Positions 19,988-28,797 of a stretch of DNA of 64,000 nucleotides are shown piece by piece. The DNA comes from Lineus longissimus (taxonomy: Eukaryota; Nemertea; Pilidiophora; Heteronemertea; Lineidae), in NCBI RefSeq assembly GCF_910592395.1, contig NC_088314.1, positions 14,508,001-14,572,000 of the forward strand. Direction: 5' to 3'. Position 1 is the first letter of the stretch. Each line of letters opens with the position of its first letter. The position numbers and the translations under genes are program-made. Below the pieces are notes generated by a model. It saw nothing but the letters and a program-made list of their open reading frames with translations. It did not search any database and had not been told where the DNA came from.

Positions 19988-21009
19988 AATATAATACATT
20001 TCTTTCTTTGAGTGCGCATGCTGGCCGGCCAATAGACGCTCGGGCATGCGTAACTCGTTGTCCACTCTTGGCAACTTCATTCAATTCTTTGTTAATCTCT
20101 TTGTCAGGTCGCGTGTCTGCGGTCAATAGCCATGCAGACACACTTCCAATAGTATACGCAATTTTGCGACTTTGTAAATCCTCCTTTAATACTGGTGCCG
20201 GAGGCCCGTCTTCTGTCGAGGTTGGGGTTCAGGTGCTCAGATCAAGATGGTTTTAATCGGTATTCGTTCGATTGTTTGAGTAGTTCTGCAGTAAAAACCT
20301 TTTCGTCCCCATTAATATATTATGTCAATTCATTTAAGATTTTAAGCAGTTGTCAATCTAGAATTATATCCTACCTCTGATTCGTTGGCTGTGGTGTGAA
20401 CGGTTTTGGTCCGCCGAGTACACCGCGTGACTCCTCTGAATCCTCTTGTAATATCATCCATTCAATCTCTCAAAAAAGGCTAATTGCCAGTAATTTTCCA
20501 TAATAAACATTGACAACTTTTCCAACCTGCAGAATTTTTATACAATTGAACGGTATTGACAGTTTCTGTATGTAAATTAATGTTGCCGTACTGATTTTCT
20601 TTCATGTTTACGTTTCTATTGAGTGCGCATGTAGGCCGGCCGAAGGTCGTGCATGCATGCGTACCTCGTTGTCTATTTCGACAGCTTCAAATATTATGTT
20701 AAATTCTTAATTGGGGTCGCGTGCCTGCGGCCAATGGCCGTGCGGGCACGTGACCCGTAGTAATCTATTTCTACTACGTTAATCTATTTCTCTCTCGTGC
20801 GGCAATATTCTCGTGTAATGTCTTTTCATGTCCTTTCTCTTCCTCACAGCTTTAATCCGTTTTCTTTCCAGTCGATGCCGTCTTTCACAAGAAGGTCTCA
20901 CTAACACCTTCTTTCTAAACACAGTCGCCTCACTAATGCACTGTTTTAAAGCCTTTCCCCGTTAAACCCATTCTGTACTCAGTCTTATCATTGTATTCCC
21001 CCCCGTAGA
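19988..21009 (+). other. Family A 3' UTR with partial duplication, no poly(A) (copy A2)
   Basis: The pair of GC-rich 3' UTR hairpins occurs twice: about 20003-20150 and again at about 20613-20760. Between them, at about 20188-20240, lies a degenerate second copy of the ORF2 end (TACTGGTGCC..GCCCGTCTTCTG). The order is therefore UTR, ORF2-tail, UTR, as from template switching or unequal exchange. No gene is present. Confidence 0.75.
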
Positions 21010-21037
21010 ATGTAGAATTTTCGAAGCCGACGCCGGC
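21010..21037 (+). promoter_or_regulatory. Remnant of U2 spacer (28 bp)
   Basis: TGTAGAATTTTCGAAGCCG and the following bases, the last 28 bp before the U2 start. The rest of the spacer and the whole preceding U2 3' part were deleted when A2 was joined here. Confidence 0.85.
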
Positions 21038-21065
21038 ATCGCTTCTCGGCCTATTGGCTAAGATC
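21038..21065 (+). ncRNA. U2 snRNA gene, 5' end (nt 1-28)
   Basis: The longest U2 5' piece directly followed by family A, ending ..GGCTAAGATC. LINE A3 follows immediately. Confidence 0.95.
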
Positions 21066-21092
21066 TAATAGTGTCGGTTGCTGCCCTTCAAT

Positions 21093-22210
21093 ATGGCGGG
21101 TGTCCACCGTATCGACGCTATAAATGAAAAGTACATCAACAGTCGTTTGGTTGCCGGTACGGTCCGCATCCATTGTAATTTTTTCGCCTTTCGGCACGAT
21201 ATCGTCTCCTTTTTACGTGAGTTTGGTCTATCCAAGGATACATCATTGAGATCTCTGTATCAGAGGGAGTCATCAAGAGACTATTATGCCGTTTTTAGTG
21301 ATGTGAATGAGGCCAGGCATTTTGCCTGTCTTGGCCAAGTGGTTTCGAAGTCGAATAACGATGCGAAGATAGTGTGTTCGGCAGTGGACAAAGAAGTCGT
21401 CCCCCTGAGAGTGCTGTGGCTGCCGATATACGTAAGCAACGACTATGTGCGTCGCGTGTTCTCCCACGTGGGAGAAGTGGTAAAAGTGACTAATGAGGAG
21501 ACGTCCGTACAAGGCCTACACATGGAGACCGGTGTTCGTGTAGTAAACTTACGGATCCATGAGAAGGATAAACATTCGATCCCTCACCGCATCGACACGG
21601 CCGATGGTTATTCGATGTTAGTTACGTGCCGCGGGAGGTTGCCTCTGTGTTTGAGATGCAACAACATCGGGCATGTCAGGTCAGAGTGCCCTCGGGCCAA
21701 GGGGCCACCGTCGTCGTACGCCGGGGCGTTGGCCGGAGAACGTGGCTCTGTTCGTCACGTTAGAATAGACGTATCTGACGGGGACGTGGTTGACGCTGAC
21801 GACGTGGAGTCGGTGATTTCGACGTCAGATGGAGCGCCTGCCCCGGCTGCCGGGCTTAAATCGGCTGTTTCATTGGTGGAGCCAGCTAAGGGCAGTGAGG
21901 CTGTATCCGAGAGTGTGCCCGAGAGTGGTGAGGCGACGTCACAGGATGAAACGGGGAAGGATTTGTTTCCGTCGGATTGGTTCACCGGTTCTGGCCCAAG
22001 TCAGGGGGCTTCCCAGAGCCAGGACTGCCAGGCTCCCCTGGGCCCGCCGTCTCAGCCGTCCCAGCTGGACGCTTTAGACCTGGCGAGGGAGTTATACCGT
22101 TTTCCCCCCTGAGCCTGGCTATCCCGCCGGGCCAGGGTCCGTCCCTGCACAAGAGACAAAGGACAGACTCTGAGTCTGAAAGTGTATCAATGGATACGGC
22201 TGGTGTATAG
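21093..22210 (+). pseudogene. Family A ORF1, one frameshift (copy A3)
   Basis: ATG at 21093 in the context CAATATGGCGGGTG. The N-terminal domain reads RIDAINEKYINSRLVAGTVRIHC. It continues with an RRM-like LRVLWLPIYVSNDYVRRVF stretch, a CCHC knuckle at Cys186, Cys189, His194 and Cys199 (CLRCNNIGHVRSEC), and an acidic linker. A one-base deletion near 22098 moves the last 37 codons into another frame. Those codons contain the conserved IPPGQGPSLHKRQR motif and end at TAG 22208-22210. Copy A7 shows the unshifted frame at the same place, so this is a loss in A3. Full length would be about 372 codons. Confidence 0.88.
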
Positions 22211-22453
22211 ACTTGGACTCTTCGCGTCGAAACAACTGACTTTCTTAATGGACTATGGCCTTGATCTCCGGACTTGTAGTGTTTGCATCTCTTTATTTGG
22301 AATACCGACCACCTCGACCCGCCCATGGACTATGCTTTTTCCTCCATTTGGAGTCATCTCTCTTCTTTATATTGTAAGTATTGGATTTTTCAGTATACCA
22401 TATCTGTATATTTTTCAGCCTTTGCCGTGTTGTTCCCTATTTTTTGATCTATA
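22211..22453 (+). other. Family A inter-ORF region (copy A3)
   Basis: No gene. Contains the conserved ACCGACCACCTCGACCCGCC block, ATGGACTATG words and GTAAGTATTGGATTTTTCAG. That last string is a 20-nt donor-to-acceptor string, followed by TATACCATATCTG and a second TTTTTCAG. ORF2 starts at the next ATG. Confidence 0.65.
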
Positions 22454-25400
22454 ATGCCTCGTATTTCATTTTCTAGCCTCAATTGTCGGGGTCTTTCAAG
22501 TTTTTCAAAACAGTGTCTGATTTCTGAATTCCTTTTACATTTTGATCTTGATTTTGTATTTTTACAGGAAACTAATGTTGGTTCTCTCTCCCTTGCCAAG
22601 AGGATTGAGTCTTATTTTGGCGCCAAAGCCTTTTGGTCTTTTTCTTCTCAGAAGAGTACTGGCTCTGCCATTTTCATATTTTCTTCGGATGTTATTACTG
22701 GGAACTTTTCTTATGACTTAGACGGCCGCCTTATTTTTCTTGACATAGATGTCAGAGGGTTAAAACTTCGATTGGTGAATATTTATGCACCCTCAAATGA
22801 GGCCGAACGTAGGAACTTTTTATCCACCCTTTATACTTCTTTCAATACAAGTCGTAAGCTTATTTTAGGCGGCGACTTTAATTGTGTTATGTCCACCAAG
22901 TTAGACAAGGTCGGGGGAAACCCCGCCCGCGGCTTAGTTGGTTCGGACGAATTATTTTCTTTGTGTCAGGATTTTTCTTTATCGGATGTTTTTAGGACCC
23001 TTTATCCAAACTCAGTGTCCACGACCTGGCATTCAAACGCCGTACACTGTAGATTGGATCGTTTTTACATTTCTAAAGACTTAATAGGCAGTGTATCAGA
23101 TTTTTTGGTGTGCCCGACGCCGTCGTCTATTTCTGACCATGATCATATTATCATGAACATCGTTCCGAGCAATACTATTCAGCTCGGGCGAAGTTATTGG
23201 AAGTGTAACAACTCTATTATTTCTGATCGGGCTTTTGTTAAATGTTTTCAGGATTTTTGGTCGCGTAAAATGACCGGGTTTATTTTATCTTTGGAAAACT
23301 GGGATGTTTTGAAATCGGACATTAAAGATTTTATTATTGCTTTTTCTCGGCGCAAAGCCAATGTTTCTAAATCCGCTATCAATTCTCTTAGGCGGCAATA
23401 TTCTTTGTTACAGAAAACCTCGTTATCTTCTTCTAGTCCGCAGGACTATAGTGATCAAATCAATGTTGTTAGGGAACAACTCTCTGTTTTACATAACAAA
23501 GAGGTTTATGGTGTTTTTATCCGCTCCAAGTGTGATTTTTTAAAGGACTCGGAAAAGCCCTCCAAGTATCATTTTATTAAGGAAAGGAAGCGTAGCGAAA
23601 AGAAAGTCATAAGTAAACTAGTAGTTGATGGCCAAATTTTTTCGGACACGGAGTCCATTTCTAATGCTTTTCGGACTTTTTATTCTCAATTATTTTCTGA
23701 TGAGGGTATTGACGCTGACCTCATGAATAATTTTCTTTCTGACCTCCCTCAACTCTCGTCTTCTGACGCAGAGCTGTGTGACAGTCCTATTCTTTTAGAT
23801 GAAGTTTTGTCTGCATTGAAGGGCATGCAGAATAATAAATCGCCCGGTTCTGATGGTTTGGGTAAGGAATTTTATCTTGGGTTCTTTGATCTGGTAGGCC
23901 CATTGTTAGTTTCACTTTATGGTCTTATTTTTGATGAGGGCCTTTTGTCCGAGTCCCAGCGGCTCTCTTATATTTCTTTATTGTGTAAAGATCCTAACAA
24001 CTTTGAGGACATGAAGAATTGGAGGCCTATTTCTCTTTTGAATATTGATTATAAAGTTTTGTCCAAAGTTTTAACTACTCGTTTAGGCAATGTCATGTCA
24101 TCTATTGTTCATATTGATCAGACGTCCGGGATCAAAGGGCGATCTATCACGGATAACTTGCATTTATTGCGTAATATTTTTGATTTTGTTAGTCAGAAGG
24201 ATATTCCCTGTGCTTGGATTAATCTGGATTTTTTAAAGGCTTTCGACAAATGTTCCCATCAATTTCTTTTTGAGGCGCTCTCCCGTTATGGTTTTAATGA
24301 TTCCTTTCAGAAATGGATTCGTATCCTCTATAATAATGTTTCTTCCTCTGTTATTGTTAATAATCATGTTTCTAAACCCTTTTCATACTCTCGTGGTGTA
24401 CGGCAAGGCTGTAGTATTTCTCCTTTATTATTTGTCTTGTGTCTCGAGCCTATGGCTATCAAAATTCGTAAGGAAGAGGCCATTAAAGGATTATCCCTTC
24501 CCGGCCGGCCGGGGTCCGTAAAAAATGTAATGTTCGCCGATGACGTCACTGGTGTTGTTACCAGTGTCCGAGGTATGGCCTCTTTCATGAATATTGTTAA
24601 ACTTTTTTGTCTCGCTTCTGGTTTTTCTCTTAACCTTATTAAGTCCAAGGGGTTTTTTCTTGGGAAGTGGAAGTCGCGGAGTGACCACCCCTTTGGCATT
24701 TCTTGGCCGGACAGGGTTAAATTACTGGGTTGTCTTTTTGGGTATACGGTTTCTTTTGATGATGTTTGGGGTCCAATTTTTAATAAATTTCTCAAAGTTC
24801 TTAATTTCTCCAAGTTATCTGGTCTTACTTTAAAACAGAAATCTATTATTATAAGTACGTTTGCGTGTTCAAAGATATGGTATACTGGTAGTGTGTATTT
24901 CATGCCTAAATGTTATGTTGATAAATTTCAACAGGCTATTATTAAGTTTCTCTGGCCTCGTGCCCATTTTGAGCCTTTGGCTCGGTCTACTCAATTTCTC
25001 CCCTTTTTATCTGGTGGCCTTGCGGTTGTAAATATTGGCGTCAAGTTATCAGCATTGTCAATTGCGCATATGTATCGCTATTTATTAAATTCCAATGCCC
25101 AATGGCTCCCCTTTACTAATTACTGGTGTGCTCTTCAGTTCCGGAAATACAACCGATCTCTATGGTCTAATTCTTGTCCGCACGGCCCCTACTTATCGGC
25201 CTATTATGAGCATGTTGTTTCATGTTTCAACAAATTTAAATCTTCTTTCCCTGACTTTGATCAGTCCAGAGCCTCTGTTAAAATTATATATTCTTTGTTA
25301 ATCACTCAAGTTACTCACTCTCCTCGGTGCATTACGCTGTTCCCGTCAATCAATTTTAAACATATCTTTGTAAACCTGCATGATCGGTTTATTGACCCCG

Positions 25401-25912
25401 CTTCGCGGGACGTTTCTTACAGGCTGATCATTCAGGTACTACCTGTCAATCACAAAATTTATCAATGGTCTCGTGGCCGGTTCGGGCCTTTGCCCTGTTC
25501 TTTTGCTTGTGGTTTTGGTCACGAGACGTACGAACACTTGTTCTATTATTGTCCTATTGTAAAGCCTTTGAAATCTATGTTGAAAGGATTGTTTACCCTC
25601 TTTGATGAAAGTTTGAAGTTTGAATCTATATACATGTTAAATATTCAGTCGAAAGACGTCTTTGTAAAATCATTATTACTGTATCTTTGTGCCGAGTATA
25701 CTCGTTCAATTTGGGTTCAGCGTAATTTAATTAAGTTTGAGAAAAAGCCCATAACTTCTCACTCAGTGTCATTGTATCTTATTTCTCGCGTGAACACCCG
25801 TATTCGGTGTGACTTTCACAGGTTTCCTGAGTTTTTGTTCAAAAAGTATTGGTGCCAGTATCCCGTCTTTTGCTCCGTGGAAAACGGGGTACTGGAGCTT
25901 CAATGGAAGTGA
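22454..25912 (+). CDS. Family A ORF2, endonuclease/reverse transcriptase, intact (copy A3)
   Basis: 1152 codons with the same domain plan as in A2. The endonuclease has LNCRG, FLQETNV, GGDFNC and SISDHD. The RT has INLDFLKAFD, RQGCSISPLLF and FADD (about 24533-24544). The terminal knuckle is CSFACGFGHETYEHLFYYC. All catalytic residues are present and the stop is at 25910-25912. Together with poly(A) and correct U2 junctions on both sides, this copy could still supply active protein. The ORF2 end again folds (CCAGTATCCC pairing with GGGGTACTGG). Confidence 0.95.
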   Translation: MPRISFSSLNCRGLSSFSKQCLISEFLLHFDLDFVFLQETNVGSLSLAKRIESYFGAKAFWSFSSQKSTGSAIFIFSSDVITGNFSYDLDGRLIFLDIDVRGLKLRLVNIYAPSNEAERRNFLSTLYTSFNTSRKLILGGDFNCVMSTKLDKVGGNPARGLVGSDELFSLCQDFSLSDVFRTLYPNSVSTTWHSNAVHCRLDRFYISKDLIGSVSDFLVCPTPSSISDHDHIIMNIVPSNTIQLGRSYWKCNNSIISDRAFVKCFQDFWSRKMTGFILSLENWDVLKSDIKDFIIAFSRRKANVSKSAINSLRRQYSLLQKTSLSSSSPQDYSDQINVVREQLSVLHNKEVYGVFIRSKCDFLKDSEKPSKYHFIKERKRSEKKVISKLVVDGQIFSDTESISNAFRTFYSQLFSDEGIDADLMNNFLSDLPQLSSSDAELCDSPILLDEVLSALKGMQNNKSPGSDGLGKEFYLGFFDLVGPLLVSLYGLIFDEGLLSESQRLSYISLLCKDPNNFEDMKNWRPISLLNIDYKVLSKVLTTRLGNVMSSIVHIDQTSGIKGRSITDNLHLLRNIFDFVSQKDIPCAWINLDFLKAFDKCSHQFLFEALSRYGFNDSFQKWIRILYNNVSSSVIVNNHVSKPFSYSRGVRQGCSISPLLFVLCLEPMAIKIRKEEAIKGLSLPGRPGSVKNVMFADDVTGVVTSVRGMASFMNIVKLFCLASGFSLNLIKSKGFFLGKWKSRSDHPFGISWPDRVKLLGCLFGYTVSFDDVWGPIFNKFLKVLNFSKLSGLTLKQKSIIISTFACSKIWYTGSVYFMPKCYVDKFQQAIIKFLWPRAHFEPLARSTQFLPFLSGGLAVVNIGVKLSALSIAHMYRYLLNSNAQWLPFTNYWCALQFRKYNRSLWSNSCPHGPYLSAYYEHVVSCFNKFKSSFPDFDQSRASVKIIYSLLITQVTHSPRCITLFPSINFKHIFVNLHDRFIDPASRDVSYRLIIQVLPVNHKIYQWSRGRFGPLPCSFACGFGHETYEHLFYYCPIVKPLKSMLKGLFTLFDESLKFESIYMLNIQSKDVFVKSLLLYLCAEYTRSIWVQRNLIKFEKKPITSHSVSLYLISRVNTRIRCDFHRFPEFLFKKYWCQYPVFCSVENGVLELQWK

Positions 25913-26748
25913 TGTAAATTCGATTGTTTTCAATTTATCAACCGTAATAGATTAACTATTCTCAATTTCTGATATCCTTTCTTTTTTCAATTTAAATTAC
26001 AAACGTTGAACAGCCGTCAATCCTGGTCCTATCAACAGTATTAATGTCATTGGCAGTGACGTGGTCGGCTTTGTCCACCGATCACGTTACGTGACTCCTT
26101 TGAATAAGTTTTTATTCGTTTAAGTGCGCAGTTCATTTTTTTTTTCCAAAAAGCTCAGGCCTTTTCTTGCCTACCTTTAAATTATTTAAACATTGACGGC
26201 TTTAGTTTTTTAGTCGGTTGATCGTGTTAAACAATCGTGTATTCTTTTCTCATAGGTTCAATTTATGCTGCCGTAATCCTTTGAATTATCATTGTCCTTT
26301 TTATGGGCGCGCATGCGGGCCTGCCGTTGGCTGTGTCGTGCGTGCCTCGTTGTCCTTTTGACAACTTAAATCTGTTTCCTATTCTCTTTGTCTAGGGCGC
26401 GTGCCTGCGGTTTACAGCCGTGCAGGCTCGCGTCAAGCTGTAGTCTATTTCACTACTCCTTTCATTCACCGGATTTTACGGCATCATCTCGTCATCTATA
26501 TGGTTAACCCCGTCATTGTCCAGTTCATCTTTTTCAACAGGAAGTCTCACTAACACTTCCTTTTTAACGCAGTGTCGCTACTAATACACTGTTTAACTTC
26601 TAGTCCCTACGTTCCCTATTTTTAATTAATTTCTATCTTTGTTAAAATGTTCCCTTATCAATTCAGCCTTAAATATTCCTCTGTATGTAAAATATATATA
26701 TTCAAAATGTGCTATAAATTTTACTTACTAAAAAAAAAAAAAAAAAAA
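25913..26748 (+). other. Family A 3' UTR and poly(A) (copy A3)
   Basis: 836 bp with no gene. The two GC-rich hairpins (GGGCGCGCATGC.. near 26306 and GGCGCGTGCCTGCGG..CCGTGCAGGCTCGC near 26396-26432), GATCACGTTACGTGACTCC, and a 19-nt poly(A) joined to U2 GTATCTG. Confidence 0.85.
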
Positions 26749-26899
26749 GTATCTGTTCTTATCAGCTTAATATCTGATACGCACCTCATTGAGGTGCTTC
26801 GATATTAAACTGATTTTTGGACCTCGGCGAGATGTCAGGGGCTTGCTCCGCTCTCGCAACGGGTTGGCCTGGTATTGCAGTACCTCCAGGATCGGCCCA
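26749..26899 (+). ncRNA. U2 snRNA gene, 3' part (nt 36-186)
   Basis: 151 nt with a perfect stem IIa, the Sm site and the stem-loop IV core. One substitution (CTCTCGCAAC) weakens stem III. Its own 5' end is 21038-21065, on the other side of A3. Confidence 0.95.
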
Positions 26900-27818
26900 T
26901 AATAAACAAACCAACAATAGACCTTTCCCCAAATGCCCTTTCCCATTGTTAACTTCCCTTTTCCATGCCTTACCGAGCTTGGGAGGGGGAGGGGGGGTCC
27001 TGGGGCCAGGTGATTCAAATTAAACTAAATATGTATCAGAAGCTAAGCAGATCAAGAACAGATACCGGTACAGTTGTGTGTGGGCATTAAATCAAGGCAA
27101 GAGTTTGGTCGAATAACCTCGCGTCCGAGCTCTGTCTGGTGCCTAAATGGCTTCCTGGCCGCAGACGACCTCCCTGGTGACGGGAAGCCCCTGTGACGAT
27201 ATCGATGACGTCACCGCAGCCAGGCAGCCACGTGTCCCTGGCGACAGTGGCGACAGTGACGTCAGTGAGGGCTCAAACTGGCCTTGCTCGACGTTCAGGG
27301 CCGAATTTGGCACTCAAACCCGGGGGAAGGGGGGGGCAGCCGCCAGTCGAAAGAGCAGCGCCAGGCCTACATGAAACGCGTGTGAAAAGGTGGGCATGCT
27401 TGGAATAGTTCTCCGTCGGTTGCCGTTGGAAGATTCGCTTGGAAATAACTTGCTCACCGCCTCGATTGGCTTGTGTCGTTCCGCGCCGTGTTTGCAACCT
27501 ACATTCAGACGCCCTAATCGGACGGACTCACCTCGAACTCCCAGAGCCCGCGAAGCCACTCACACGCCCAGAACAGCTTGGCCACCGCGAGACGAGGCGC
27601 GCCCTTTGACTTTCTAAGGAACTACTGTGCTGGGGGGGGGACACTCCTCGCTCCACGGACAATTTGCCTTGTCGATTCCCGAGGACACTGGCACCTGCAA
27701 CGTCGTCTGCTGCCATCTGGCGTTGACCAAATCAACTACGTCACACGCAGCCGAAACGTCACGGTTTGGACAATTCACGCCGTTTGCAACACGTAGAATT
27801 TTCGAAGCCGACGCCGGC
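26900..27818 (+). promoter_or_regulatory. U2 gene spacer and promoter, unit 3
   Basis: 919 bp, nearly the same as unit 1: G-run, two TGACGTCA palindromes, and the conserved proximal block ending GACGCCGGC before U2 nt 1. Only two GACAGTGGC-type repeats instead of three. No gene. Confidence 0.8.
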
Positions 27819-27840
27819 ATCGCTTCTCGGCCTATTGGCT
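27819..27840 (+). ncRNA. U2 snRNA gene, 5' end (nt 1-22)
   Basis: ATCGCTTCTCGG..TTGGCT, then family A copy A4, which lacks its own 5' end. Confidence 0.93.
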
Positions 27841-28523
27841 ATCAATTACGAATCCATTGGCTACCCTCATATATCAGCAATGATTTTCTGGAGGATTTCT
27901 TTGGCGAATACGGGGAAGTTTTGTCGGTCGTCGAAGAGAAAACGGTAGTGGAAGAAGTTACCCTTCGTTCAGGATTAAGAGTCGTTACAATAATAGTGAG
28001 CGATCGAACGAAAGCCTGCATCCCTCATAGAGTGCAAAGTGACGATAACTTCAGCATGTTAATAACATGCAAGGGGAGACTTCCTTCATGCCTAAGGTGT
28101 AATACGTTAGGACACTCTAGGAAAGAGTGCACAGCAGACCTAGGCTGACGAACGTACGCGAACGCGGTGATGAAGAAGACAATAAACAACCCATGCTTCC
28201 CGTTACCAAACGAAAAAGAAAACGAAGATGAGCAATCGTTGGAAAACGTATCGATGGAAACAGTAAATGATGACATTGTGATACCAGTAACAACAGAGAA
28301 AGAAGAACCGCTCAAAGTTTCAGAGACAAAGAGAGTAGCCTTAAAGACCACATCATCAACGAGGATAAACCCGATATTCGAACCAGAACAAACAGAAGTA
28401 CAACAAGAAGACGTAACACACGAAGAAGTTGAAATACCAGAAACACCAATTCCACCGGGCCAAGGAAATCCGACGAAAAAATTCAAGACATCATCAGTGT
28501 TCGATACAGACGAAGACGATTAA
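27841..28523 (+). pseudogene. Family A ORF1, 5'-truncated with one nonsense codon (copy A4)
   Basis: Opens at the RRM-like stretch (LRIHWLPSYISNDFLEDFFGEYG) and has the CCHC knuckle CLRCNTLGHSRKEC. TGA at 28146-28148 interrupts a frame that continues to 28523 with an acidic tail and PIPPGQGNPTKKFK. This divergent ORF1 type is represented only here. Confidence 0.85.
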
Positions 28524-28797
28524 CGCAATACAAATACGAAACGGACTAGAAAATGGACTATTCTTTTTGATTAACGGACACATAGTGTATGCTTTCGGAC
28601 TGATATTACGGATTACAACCACCTCCACTGGCCCATGGACTATGATATTGTTTCTCCCTCGGGAGTTATTAGTAAGTATGTGTATTTATATATTAAAATG
28701 TTCTTGTATTTCTAATTTTACAGTATACCATATCAAGCAAATATCCTTATTCTCGTATTTATCTCTATATTTTGTTTTATCACATATTTAAATCATA
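28524..28797 (+). other. Family A inter-ORF region (copy A4)
   Basis: No gene. Holds CTCCCTCGGGAG and a 52-nt intron-like interval from GTAAGTATGTG (28672) to ATTTTACAG before TATACCATATC. Confidence 0.6.

Larger units (their letters stand above)
14802..21009 (+). mobile_element. U2-targeted LINE, family A, copy A2
   Basis: Starts straight after U2 nt 27 with the family A 5' end (GATAGTGTCG). It has a broken ORF1, an intact ORF2 and a 3' UTR with an internal duplication. It has no poly(A): the 3' end is fused at about 21005-21010 to the last 28 bp of a U2 spacer, a microhomology (TAGAA) junction. It is the most diverged A copy at the protein level. Confidence 0.92.
21066..26748 (+). mobile_element. 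U2-targeted LINE, family A, copy A3 (nearly complete)
   Basis: The best-preserved copy, 5.7 kb. U2 nt 28 is joined to TAATAGTGTCGGTTGCTGC, then ORF1 (one frameshift), inter-ORF, intact ORF2, 3' UTR and poly(A) 26730-26748, followed by U2 nt 36. No element is nested inside. It defines the full-length family A structure. Confidence 0.95.

Noticed and set aside
24364-24903. Long minus-strand open frames opposite the RT domain (also at 1477-1908, 18463-18825, 29911-30450, 35852-36283, 49731-50066, 62389-62820)
   Set aside because: They recur at the same place in each LINE copy because they are antisense to the conserved RT, and they show no independent domain.
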